Source of the DNA: Prevotella sp. UBA1705 | Lineage (GTDB): Bacteria > Bacteroidota > Bacteroidia > Bacteroidales > Bacteroidaceae | DNA: 10,568 nt | Reading direction: 5' to 3' | Assembly: GCA_002317385.1 (NCBI GenBank) | Contig: DCJH01000058.1 | Coordinates: 1-10,568, forward strand | Shown: positions 1 through 6,059 of the stretch, in pieces | How the letters are laid out: each line of letters starts with the position of its first letter | Numbering within the stretch: position 1 is the first letter of the stretch | Notes under the pieces: model-generated | Database searches by the model: none | Seen by the model: the letters and a program-made list of their open reading frames with translations, nothing else | Told to the model about the DNA's origin: nothing | Translations under genes and position numbers: made by a program

Positions 1-666
1 ACCAAATACATGGACGGACATGCCACGCAGGTGGGAGGTGCCATCGTGGATAGCGGCAACTTCGACTGGGAGGCTCATGCCGACAAGTTCCCCGGACTGT
101 GCACGCCCGACGACTCCTACCACGGACTCACCTACACCAAGGGCTTCGGCCGCATGGCCTACCTCACCAAGCTCGTGGCCCAGCTCATGCGCGACCTCGG
201 CTCTATCCCTGCCCCGCAAAACTCTTTCCTGCTCAATCTCGGTCTGGAGACGCTCCATCTGCGCATGGCCCAGCACTGCCGCAACGCGCAGGCCGTGGCC
301 GAATTCCTGCATCAGGACGAGCGGGTGGCCTGGGTGAAATACTGTGGACTCGCAGACGACGAGAACCATGCGCTGGCCCGGAAATACCTGCCCAACGGCT
401 CGTGTGGTGTCATGGCCTTCGGTCTGAAAGGCGACCGCGCCACCGCCGTCAGGTTCATGGACTCGCTGAAACTCATCAACATCGTGACCCACGTGGCCGA
501 CGCACGCACCTGCGTGCTCCATCCGGCCAGTCACACCCACCGCCAGCTCACCGACGAGCAGCTGCGCGAGGCCGGCATTGCCCCCGACCTCATCCGCCTC
601 TCTGTGGGCATCGAGGCCTCAGAAGATATCATCGACGACCTGCGCCAGGCGCTGGAGCAACTCTAA
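1..666 (+). CDS. metY: O-acetylhomoserine sulfhydrylase (aminocarboxypropyltransferase), C-terminal half
   Basis: This PLP enzyme makes homocysteine from O-acetylhomoserine and sulfide in methionine synthesis (cytosol). The reading frame is open from base 1, so the gene is cut by the window edge and 221 residues are visible, about half of the usual ~425. The window opens at the PLP-lysine motif: the lysine of T-K-Y-M-D-G-H is codon 2. Next come the GGAIVDSGNFDW segment, NSFLLNLGLETLHLRM around residues 75-90, HPASHTHRQL near 174-183 and the C-terminal RLSVGIE, whose Arg199 (partial numbering) is the expected substrate-carboxylate ligand of the Cys/Met-metabolism PLP family. The ATG at base 10 is internal to the conserved motif and is not the real start. 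The long INIVTHVADARTCVLHP stretch fits the MetY type better than cystathionine gamma-synthase. A strong hairpin follows the stop. The gene looks intact and is ordinary core metabolism. Confidence 0.93.
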   Translation, partial: TKYMDGHATQVGGAIVDSGNFDWEAHADKFPGLCTPDDSYHGLTYTKGFGRMAYLTKLVAQLMRDLGSIPAPQNSFLLNLGLETLHLRMAQHCRNAQAVAEFLHQDERVAWVKYCGLADDENHALARKYLPNGSCGVMAFGLKGDRATAVRFMDSLKLINIVTHVADARTCVLHPASHTHRQLTDEQLREAGIAPDLIRLSVGIEASEDIIDDLRQALEQL

Positions 667-700
667 GCTCCTCCGCCCGCACGGGCCACAAACCAAGACA

Positions 701-740
701 AAGGCCGCATATCGAGTTGCTTGCTCAGATATGCGGCCTT
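701..740. terminator. Bidirectional hairpin terminator between convergent genes
   Basis: AAGGCCGCATATC (701-713) and GATATGCGGCCTT (728-740) form a perfect 13-bp stem around a 14-base loop, 35 bases after the metY stop. The plus-strand tail is AT-rich without a clean T run. The minus-strand tail reads TTTGTCTTGGTTTG. The position between convergent transcription units suggests it serves both. Confidence 0.75.
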
Positions 741-774
741 CTAATTATATATTAAAACCTATTGAAAATGCTCA

Positions 775-894
775 TTAAGCGCATCCGTAGGAGCCTCCTC
801 TCAGCAGAGCGTCTCCGTATAGTCTCATACATTCCATGTAATAGTTCACAAACTTGTTGAATGCACTCTTCATGTTGTCTATCCATTTTTTCAT
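775..894 (-). CDS. Small protein, 39 aa, unknown function
   Basis: I do not recognise the family. The frame encodes 39 residues beginning MKKWIDNMKSAFNKFVNYY and ending LLRGGSYGCA, then TAA. The first ~32 residues are compatible with one amphipathic helix (K/N-rich face against F, V, Y, M, L), followed by a Gly-rich tail with a near-terminal Cys. Support for a real gene is the Shine-Dalgarno AAGGAG at 903-908, exactly 8 bases before the ATG; such a strong site is uncommon in this phylum. It lies 55 bases after the 29-aa frame on the same strand, so the two may share the promoter at 1128-1135, and transcription would end at the 701-740 hairpin. No protein homology was available to confirm it. 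Confidence 0.6.
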   Translation of the reverse strand: MKKWIDNMKSAFNKFVNYYMECMRLYGDALLRGGSYGCA

Positions 895-902
895 AACTCA
901 AT

Positions 903-908
903 CTCCTT
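903..908 (-). promoter_or_regulatory. Strong Shine-Dalgarno site of the 39-aa gene
   Basis: The minus strand reads AAGGAG, 8 bases upstream of the ATG at 894. It fixes the start of the small gene and stands out because most genes in this window have no such site. Confidence 0.6.
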
Positions 909-949
909 CAATTTAGTGGTTCATTACTATTAACTACTTTCTGGGCAAA

Positions 950-1039
950 CTACTGACCAACACTAAGATGGTCATTGCCATTGAATGTCTGTGTGACGAT
1001 ATACGCCATGACAGCTGCTACAATCATTAATGTTACCAT
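950..1039 (-). CDS. Candidate 29-aa hydrophobic peptide
   Basis: The frame encodes MVTLMIVAAVMAYIVTQTF followed by a polar tail NGNDHLSVGQ and TAG. Residues 1-15 or so could be a short membrane segment. There is no Shine-Dalgarno, but an A-rich leader (A8 with GACAAATT) precedes the ATG, as is common for Bacteroidetes starts, and an in-frame TGA just upstream excludes a longer form. It lies between a -7 promoter element (1128-1135) and the 39-aa gene. Small single-segment proteins near lysis-type genes are common in this phylum, but I cannot tie this one to a named family. It could be a chance frame. Confidence 0.35.
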   Translation of the reverse strand: MVTLMIVAAVMAYIVTQTFNGNDHLSVGQ

Positions 1040-1127
1040 AATTTGTCTTTTTTTTAATCAGGAACTCGTGTGTCTTCCTGAATGTTATCCACAATCTATT
1101 TACCTTGATTCATTTCTTTCTACGGTG

Positions 1128-1135
1128 CAAAGTTA
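1128..1135 (-). promoter_or_regulatory. Candidate promoter -7 element (TAACTTTG) for the small-gene pair
   Basis: The minus strand reads TAACTTTG, an exact match to the Bacteroidetes TAnnTTTG -7 element. No TTTG is found 19-21 bases upstream, so the -33 is weak or absent. Transcription would start near 1121 and give a leader of about 80 bases before the 29-aa frame. Confidence 0.45.
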
Positions 1136-1196
1136 AGGCCTAAGATTGACAATTCCTTTAAAACAACACTACATTTTGATGATTTTCGAACGATAT

Positions 1197-1242
1197 TTGA
1201 CTTGCATCAAATTGTGTCACCCCTCGGCTTGATGCAGGTCAA
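1197..1242. other. 14-bp inverted repeat with 18-base loop in the intergenic gap
   Basis: TTGACTTGCATCAA (1197-1210) pairs with TTGATGCAGGTCAA (1229-1242), 14 bp with one G-U pair. Neither side has a T run, so it is not a textbook terminator. It lies between the GNAT stop (1384) and the -7 element at 1128-1135. It could end GNAT transcription, be a binding site for a dimeric regulator, or be part of a small RNA. In the rest of 1136-1383 I see no gene. Confidence 0.45.
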
Positions 1243-1383
1243 TTGTTGACATGTCGGCGGGGTCTTCTCGTGCAGAAATCCATTTCCTGCCCATGTCTCA
1301 CGGGAAGAATATGGATAATGTATCGTGCCGTCTCAGGGTTTCCAGTGCTCTCCATGGGTCAGGTAGGAGGCCATGGGCTGCAC

Positions 1384-1968
1384 CTATCTCATGCCGTCGA
1401 ATGGCAGAAAGTCGGCGTGAAGCGTGTCGTGAGGCGCAATGATCTTCTCCATCCAGATCATGTCCCACCAGTGGTTGAACTTGTAGCCACACTCGTGAAA
1501 GTGGGCCACGCGCTCAAACCCCATCTTCTCGTGGAAAGCCACGCTGCCGTTGTCCAGATGCCCATCCTCCTGCTCCGTGAACGTGATGCACGCGTTGAGG
1601 TTGGTCACGTGCTGTTGCTTCAGGCAATATTCCAGCGCCTCATAGAGCGTCTGGCCGATGTGGCCGTGGTGACGCGTCTGGTCTACATACACCGACAGCT
1701 CCACCGCCCAGTTGTAGGCCGCCCGCTCCTTGAAGGCCGAGGCGTAGGCATAGCCCACGATCGTGCCGTCGGGCATCTCGGCCACGAGATAGGGGTAGCG
1801 CAGTAGCGTGGTCTCTATGCGTCGGCGAAACTCGTCCACTCCCGGCACATCATATTCAAAGGTGATGGCCGTGTCGTTCACGTAGGGCCGGTAGATTTCC
1901 AAGAGTCTTTCGGCATCGTCGGCACGTGCCACCCGCACAGTAATATGGTTCTCTCTTTCAGCTGTCAT
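1384..1968 (-). CDS. GNAT-family N-acetyltransferase, phosphinothricin-acetyltransferase-like
   Basis: It is predicted to transfer acetyl from acetyl-CoA to an amine, as in the Pat/MddA group (COG1247), whose members act on phosphinothricin-like or oxidised amino acids; the substrate here is unknown. The 194 residues begin MTAERENHITVRVARADD. The acetyl-CoA loop is at 89-110, with HHGHIGQ (100-106) as the Q/RxxGxG/A-type motif. The C-terminal block NGSVAFHEKMGFERVAHF (140-157) followed by GYKFNHWWDMIWMEK (161-175) is diagnostic of the Pat-like branch. The last ~19 residues (IIAPHDTLHADF...) run past the usual end. I chose the ATG at 1968 because a longer in-frame ATG at 2025 would put the -7 promoter element (1992-1999) inside the coding region, and the extra N-terminal residues do not belong to the fold. 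It appears to be a single-gene unit. Confidence 0.88.
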   Translation of the reverse strand: MTAERENHITVRVARADDAERLLEIYRPYVNDTAITFEYDVPGVDEFRRRIETTLLRYPYLVAEMPDGTIVGYAYASAFKERAAYNWAVELSVYVDQTRHHGHIGQTLYEALEYCLKQQHVTNLNACITFTEQEDGHLDNGSVAFHEKMGFERVAHFHECGYKFNHWWDMIWMEKIIAPHDTLHADFLPFDGMR

Positions 1969-1991
1969 TCTATATCTATATTTACTCGCCG

Positions 1992-1999
1992 CAAAGTTA
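1992..1999 (-). promoter_or_regulatory. Promoter -7 element (TAACTTTG) of the GNAT gene
   Basis: The minus strand reads TAACTTTG 23 bases before the ATG at 1968, giving a leader of roughly 17 bases. The -33 position is only a half match (spacer 19). It is identical to the element at 1128-1135 and supports the short GNAT start. Confidence 0.55.
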
Positions 2000-2025
2000 A
2001 TCATATTATTTTTCCCACCATCCAT

Positions 2026-2062
2026 AATTCCCCATTCATTCTGCGCGGGGAATTATTTTTTT
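2026..2062 (+). terminator. Inverted repeat AATTCCCC/GGGGAATT with a T run on the plus strand
   Basis: AATTCCCC (2026-2033) and GGGGAATT (2047-2054) form a perfect 8-bp stem with a 13-base loop; seven Ts follow at 2056-2062. By shape it is a plus-strand terminator, although no plus-strand gene precedes it. On the minus strand the T run would be on the wrong side. The TAA of the M15 peptidase gene (2053-2055) lies at the edge of the stem. Confidence 0.45.
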
Positions 2063-2517
2063 GGTATGGCCCGTGGCTTCTTCTGCTTCACCAGTTGCCC
2101 GATTACCTGATGCCGGTTGTGTGTGCGACTGAAACTCACGTGAATCCAGCAGGTGGGCGAGGAGGGCGTGGCTCGCTCCAAGATGAGCTGGTCTATGGGC
2201 AGACGGGCCATCCAGCGCATCCAGGCTCGACCTGTGGCAAGGTCGGGAATGCGGATGTCGGCAGCTTCGCCCCTGAGATGCTGACTGCCCGGGGCCCCGC
2301 CCACGGCAGCGTTGAGGGCGGGGCAGCGATAGCCCGAGGCGATGACCACCGGCTGTCCTACGTGTTGGCGCAGGGGCTCCAGCACGTGCTGGCAGAGTGC
2401 CCGCAGATTGTCGGTCTGGGCCGCATCGGGACAGTTGTTGATGTGGCGGGCCGAGGCTGTGGCGGAGCGTGTAAACTCCGACAGCCTGAAATGTGGCGAA
2501 AGGATAAGGTCGTGCAT
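2053..2517 (-). CDS. Peptidase M15 family protein (D-Ala-D-Ala carboxypeptidase/endolysin type)
   Basis: It is a predicted zinc peptidase cutting peptide cross-links of peptidoglycan. In 154 residues it shows the M15 ligand set: SQHLRGEAAD at 78-87, giving His80 and Asp87 of the SxHxxGxAxD motif, and His126 in CWIHVSF (124-128). SGYRCPALNAAVGG at 61-74 is the usual preceding segment of the M15_3-type proteins. Length matches small phage and mobile-element members. No signal peptide is visible (start MHDLILSPHF), so it would need help to cross the membrane, as endolysins do, or act on lysis. The ATG lies 3 bases after the stop of the spanin-like gene, so the two are probably co-translated. A host cell-wall role rather than a lysis role is possible. 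Confidence 0.85.
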   Translation of the reverse strand: MHDLILSPHFRLSEFTRSATASARHINNCPDAAQTDNLRALCQHVLEPLRQHVGQPVVIASGYRCPALNAAVGGAPGSQHLRGEAADIRIPDLATGRAWMRWMARLPIDQLILERATPSSPTCWIHVSFSRTHNRHQVIGQLVKQKKPRAIPKK

Positions 2518-2520
2518 CGG

Positions 2521-3009
2521 TCAACAGAGTGAGATGATGAGACGCATCAACAGCAGCACCACCGACAGGATGCCCACTGCCGACAGACATTTCATATACC
2601 AGGGCACATAGGGCTGAGGCTTCACCCTCTCCACGGTCTTCACCACCGGAATGGTGTCTGCCCGTGCACGATACACCGTGTCGTGCAACAGTTTGAACCG
2701 GTGCTCCACCTCGTGCTCCCTAATGGTGAGCGTGTCGCGGCTGCGGTCCACCCATCGGTCGTTCCACACATAGATGCTGTCGTAGCTCACGGTGTGCATC
2801 ACGGTGGTGTCGCGGGTCATCCCGTGGGCCACCATCACCGGCGGCAGCTCGCGCATAGACCTGCAGCCCGTAAGTACGCAGCCCGCCAGGAGGAGCGCCC
2901 ATCCGAGGCTCTGTCTCCGGTTGTTCCAGGTCGTCGTCATGGTTTCACAGGGGCTGCCGTGCCCCGTACATGTGTCTCTTTTTATTGTCATTATTGTCAT
3001 TGTTGTCAT
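2521..3009 (-). CDS. Lipoprotein with C-terminal membrane anchor, u-spanin-like
   Basis: The first ATG (3009) overlaps the upstream stop as ATGA and has AGGAGG two bases before it, giving 162 aa. An internal ATG at 2940 gives 139 aa and a far better export signal: MTTTWNNRRQ, a hydrophobic core, then a lipobox LAGC (Cys21) or LTGC (Cys26). I think the exported form starts at 2940. After the lipobox come ~90 polar residues with recurring Bacteroidetes-phage-type pieces (RDTTVMHTV, YDSIYVWNDRWVDRSRDT, LLHDTVYRARADT), then a C-terminal hydrophobic segment at 118-138 of the short form (LSAVGILSVVLLLMRLIIS). A lipid anchor at one end and a membrane anchor at the other is the layout of a unimolecular spanin, which joins both membranes at the last lysis step. 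The M15 peptidase follows after 3 bases. The function is inferred from this layout and neighbour. Confidence 0.7.
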   Translation of the reverse strand: MTTMTIMTIKRDTCTGHGSPCETMTTTWNNRRQSLGWALLLAGCVLTGCRSMRELPPVMVAHGMTRDTTVMHTVSYDSIYVWNDRWVDRSRDTLTIREHEVEHRFKLLHDTVYRARADTIPVVKTVERVKPQPYVPWYMKCLSAVGILSVVLLLMRLIISLC

Positions 3010-5249
3010 AGCCTCCTGCTTCGTTCCAGATAGTCCTTGGTCTTGAGATACACGCCTATGGTCGTATCGGGCTCTATATATCCCCGGCATGTCCAGGCGT
3101 TGATCATTTGCCTGCATCCCTCGTCAGACATGCCCTGCGCGCGTCTCACCTCTCGTGCATTGTCCAGCGTGAAGAGATTGGGCAGCAGGTCGAGCAGGTT
3201 CTGTCGTCCGCGGTGCTTCACCTGTTTTTCGTGTTGCTCCTCCTCCACGATTTGCTGGCCAAAGAAGTGCATCTTGCACCACAGGTCGTATTCCAGGCTC
3301 CACATGGCAAACTCTGCGATGTCCTTGCTCCAGACCATGCCGTTGGCAATATAGAGCACCATGGCCTTCAGATAGGCGATGGTCACAGCCCGATAGGTGA
3401 GCTCTTCCAGGGTCGCGTCGTCGGAGAGTGCGGCGTCGTCCTCACACTGCCGCTGCATCTGGTGAGCCAGTTCCAGCGCCTGCTTGCACCTGATGTGGCC
3501 CGTGGCGTTGTTCAGGTTGTCGATAAACGGCTTCAGCTCCTCGGCGTATTTCTGGTTGTATGCGCCATAGACAAAGGGCTTGCTCTTGTCGGGGATAATG
3601 GTGCAGAAGTTGATGCGCGAGAGCGTGCCGTCCACCAGCCGCCCCTTGAAGAAGTTCAGTCCCTTCTGGATGGTCGAGGCGGCATTCCAGTTCCAGCGGA
3701 GGTCCACCCGGGCTGTGACCGACTGCGTGCCCACGCGCTCCTGCCCATACTGTCCGTTGTCGAAACAGAGGCAGATAATCTTGCCCACATCCTTCGTGCC
3801 GTTGGTCTGCAGCTGCCGCAGCAGTTCGAGTTCCTCGAGGTTGGTGTAGAGATAGCGGTCGCCCGCATCTTTCATGCGCTGCACAAAGGCTGCGTTGGTC
3901 ATGTCGCTCACCAGCACCTGCACGCAGAGGTCGTCGGGGCGCTTGGGCTTCTCCATGTTGGCACTCCTGTTCGACGATGCGTCTTTCCACTCCTGCTCTC
4001 GTTGTCGGCTGATGGCGTCGCGCTTCACGATGTCGGCCGTAATATATTCTATGGGCTTGTTCACGGCCGACTTGCCGCTCGACTGCCGGGCCATGGTCAC
4101 ACACATGAACGTGGCCTCCTTCTCTGTGCCGTCGATGAGCCAGAACTTCACGCCGTGCAGATGGGCCGCCAAGGCCGGAAACACAGCGTGGGCAACGGCT
4201 GGACGGCACACCTCGGGCACGTTTTTCAGCAGATGTCTCATGAGGCGGGGCAACTTCTGGGGCATGGCTGGCGGCAGTTGCTGCTCCTCCTCGCCCGACT
4301 CTCGGGCTGTCTGTCGTTGTCGGGCCTGGTCTATGGCTCTGGTCATGATCTGGGGCATCATACTGTGTTGCGCCCGCTGACAGGCACTGCTGATGGTGCG
4401 TAGCCATTTCTCCCGCATCTCGCCGAAGGTGGGCAGGATAGAGGCAATCCACTCCGGGTCGTCATTGCACACATAGCGCAGATAGGCGGCCATGGTGAAG
4501 ATGAAGTTGTTGCGCGAGCCGTGGGCCGGGCGCCCTCCCAGCTGCTCCACCAGACAGTCCACGATGAGCCGGTAGTCTATGCCGTCGTAGTTGTCCGGAT
4601 AGACGCCCTCTCTTCCATATTGCTCCTCATCGGCTTTTGGGGGCAGAGCCTCCTCTTGGTCTGTCGTGGGCAAGCCCGTAGGCGGCACGTCGGTGTTCGG
4701 GTGTTCGGCGGCTACTCCCGAAGGGTTGTCTCCGAAGAGTGCCTCCTCGTCTACGTAGAGCATATAGTCTTGGGGCACGCAGAACGAGAGCCGGGCCATG
4801 TCCTTCGTGCAGCCGTCCACCTGCACGTGGAGCTCGCGGGCATAGTGGGTCTGTGCCTGCACCAGATCCATGCCCTTCGGCACAGGGAACACCAGGCGCA
4901 GCCCGTGGGTCGAAGGGGTGATGTGGGCCACCAGCAGGTGCAGTGCCTGCGCTTTCGTAGCCATTGTCCCGTAGAGCTCGCGCGGATGGTCCACATGGTC
5001 TATGTCTATCATGATCATCCCGCTGGCGTGTGCCGCATAGTTCTTGCGCTTGCCCTCGTCAAACCAGGCATGCCAGCAGAAGGCTGGCAGCGAGCGTTTC
5101 AGTCGCCCTATCTCGTTGTTGTCTGTCTGGCGTGCAATCAGCATGCACGTATTCTTGATGTCCTCACGAGCCAGAATCTCGTGAAACAGCTGTCGGCTCA
5201 CCTCTTGTGCCCGTCCAGCCACGCTTTCGGTAAAACTGAATCTATACAT
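3006..5249 (-). CDS. Primase-helicase-like protein: BT4734/VirE N-terminal domain plus DUF3987
   Basis: It is a 747-residue two-part protein. The N-terminal ~170 residues match the BT4734/VirE-N type, related to archaeo-eukaryotic primases: motif I is Asp82-x-Asp84 in MIMIDIDHVDHP, motif II S-x-H is Ser113/His115 in TPSTHGLRLVFPVPKG, and CTKDMARLSF (147-156) is the conserved D..R patch. A low-complexity Pro/Glu/Asp linker spans ~178-215, and residues ~216-310 are helical. The DUF3987 part follows from ~335, with a degenerate P-loop ARQSSGKS (387-394, first Gly replaced by Ala) and a candidate Walker B at YLYTNLEELEL (467-477). Such proteins are widespread in Bacteroidetes mobile elements and probably prime and unwind DNA; this activity is inferred. 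There is no clear promoter before the start; upstream lies the palindrome array. Its end overlaps the spanin-like gene by four bases. Confidence 0.82.
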   Translation of the reverse strand: MYRFSFTESVAGRAQEVSRQLFHEILAREDIKNTCMLIARQTDNNEIGRLKRSLPAFCWHAWFDEGKRKNYAAHASGMIMIDIDHVDHPRELYGTMATKAQALHLLVAHITPSTHGLRLVFPVPKGMDLVQAQTHYARELHVQVDGCTKDMARLSFCVPQDYMLYVDEEALFGDNPSGVAAEHPNTDVPPTGLPTTDQEEALPPKADEEQYGREGVYPDNYDGIDYRLIVDCLVEQLGGRPAHGSRNNFIFTMAAYLRYVCNDDPEWIASILPTFGEMREKWLRTISSACQRAQHSMMPQIMTRAIDQARQRQTARESGEEEQQLPPAMPQKLPRLMRHLLKNVPEVCRPAVAHAVFPALAAHLHGVKFWLIDGTEKEATFMCVTMARQSSGKSAVNKPIEYITADIVKRDAISRQREQEWKDASSNRSANMEKPKRPDDLCVQVLVSDMTNAAFVQRMKDAGDRYLYTNLEELELLRQLQTNGTKDVGKIICLCFDNGQYGQERVGTQSVTARVDLRWNWNAASTIQKGLNFFKGRLVDGTLSRINFCTIIPDKSKPFVYGAYNQKYAEELKPFIDNLNNATGHIRCKQALELAHQMQRQCEDDAALSDDATLEELTYRAVTIAYLKAMVLYIANGMVWSKDIAEFAMWSLEYDLWCKMHFFGQQIVEEEQHEKQVKHRGRQNLLDLLPNLFTLDNAREVRRAQGMSDEGCRQMINAWTCRGYIEPDTTIGVYLKTKDYLERSRRL

Positions 5250-5273
5250 ATTATATTAGAACTTTATTTTTTA

Positions 5274-5546
5274 TCTCGAATTTCAGAATTTGAGAATTCC
5301 TTTCGGCCTCCTTTGTTTGCGTTAATTCTCTAATTCTCCAATTCGAGAAAGTTTTTATTATCTCGAATTTCAGAATTTGAGAATTCCGTTCAGGCGTCTT
5401 GCTCGTTTGCATTAATTCTCTAATTCTCTAATTCGGGACCCTTTATTATCTCGAATTTCAGAATTTAAGAATTCCATTCGGGCGTCTTACTTGTTTGCTT
5501 TAATTCTCTAATTCTCTAATTCGAGAAAGTTTTATTATTTCGAATT
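5274..5546. repeat. Palindromic repeat array, upstream block (three full units and one half)
   Basis: Units are at 5274-5348, 5361-5438 and 5449-5526, and a left-end remnant TTTCGAATT is at 5538-5546; left ends are 87, 88 and 89 bases apart. Each unit is TCTCGAATT at the left and AATTCGAGA at the right, with 25-bp arms (in unit 1, 5274-5298 and 5324-5348, 22 of 25 pairing) around a GC-richer 25-28-base loop. Arms are themselves 8-bp repeats: right AATTCTCT twice then AATTCGAGA; left CTCGAATT, TCAGAATT, TGAGAATT. The joints (AAAGTTTTTATTA-like) vary slightly. Loops diverge more than arms (CCTTTCGGCCTCC, CCGTTCAGGCGTC, CCATTCGGGCGTC). Confidence 0.9.
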
Positions 5547-5586
5547 CATTATTTTTATTCTTTCCGTCATTTTTTTTGTCAAAATA

Positions 5587-5617
5587 TTTGAGAGTTAGAT
5601 ATTTTCATTTATCTTTG
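5587..5617 (+). promoter_or_regulatory. Consensus Bacteroidetes promoter of the GxxExxY gene
   Basis: TTTG (5587-5590), a 19-base spacer and TATCTTTG (5610-5617) match the primary-sigma consensus exactly. The start would be near 5624, with a leader of ~16 bases before the ATG at 5640. The promoter lies between the left-end remnant and the gene, so the unit carries its own expression signal. Confidence 0.8.
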
Positions 5618-5639
5618 CCACGACGTTGAATTTATAACT

Positions 5640-6059
5640 ATGAGTTTACTTTATCCCGAAGAGAGTTGCAAGATACTTGGCCTTGCTATGCAGCTTCATC
5701 GCGAAATGGGCTGTGGTTTCAAGGAAAAACTTTATCAAGACGCTTTCGAAGTGCTTCTCAAGGAGAATCATGTGCACTTTGAAAGAGAGAAGCACATTGC
5801 CCTGGTCTTTCATGGTGTCAGGTTGGAACATGAGTTCTACTATGATTTCCTGATAGATGATAAGATTGGTATAGAGGTAAAAGCGGTCTCTGAGATAACC
5901 GGCGAATTTGAGGCTCAGGTTATCAATTATCTTCATGTCAGTAATCATAAGTTGGGACTGTTACTCAATTTCGGCACTTCAAGTCTGCAATACAAGTGGT
6001 ATCCTAATGACTGGAATCATAGGGACTCAGTAGATATCAAAAATTCTCTCATTCCTTAA
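5640..6059 (+). CDS. GxxExxY family protein (PD-(D/E)XK nuclease-like)
   Basis: It has 139 residues. The family signature is Gly26-F-K-Glu29-K-L-Tyr32. The nuclease-like core follows: Asp69 in YYDFLIDDK and Glu79-Val-Lys81 in GIEVKAV form the PD-(D/E)XK triad, Gln93 lies in EAQVINYLHV, and HKLGLLLNFG (103-112) is the conserved last strand. All key residues are present, so it may be active, but the biological role of the family is not established. It is the only plus-strand gene in the accessory part and is visibly AT-richer than its GC-rich neighbours, a sign of separate origin. No Shine-Dalgarno; the consensus promoter lies 22 bases upstream of the ATG. The tail after ~112 is longer than the usual core. 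Codons for N-S-L-I-P and the TAA stop lie inside a palindrome right arm. Confidence 0.9.
   Translation: MSLLYPEESCKILGLAMQLHREMGCGFKEKLYQDAFEVLLKENHVHFEREKHIALVFHGVRLEHEFYYDFLIDDKIGIEVKAVSEITGEFEAQVINYLHVSNHKLGLLLNFGTSSLQYKWYPNDWNHRDSVDIKNSLIP

Noticed and set aside
1243..1806. A 187-codon plus-strand open frame
   Set aside because: It is antisense to the GNAT gene, which has the acetyl-CoA loop and family-specific C-terminal block.
1969..2025. N-terminal extension of the GNAT protein from the ATG at 2025
   Set aside because: The TAACTTTG promoter element at 1992-1999 would be inside the coding region and the extra residues are not part of the fold.
2036..2590. A 184-codon minus-strand frame overlapping the peptidase
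   Set aside because: It is a shadow of the M15 peptidase in another frame; the zinc-ligand motifs are in the 154-aa frame.
3108..4403. A 431-codon plus-strand open frame
   Set aside because: It lies wholly opposite the primase-helicase gene, whose motifs are recognisable; the plus-strand product has shadow composition.
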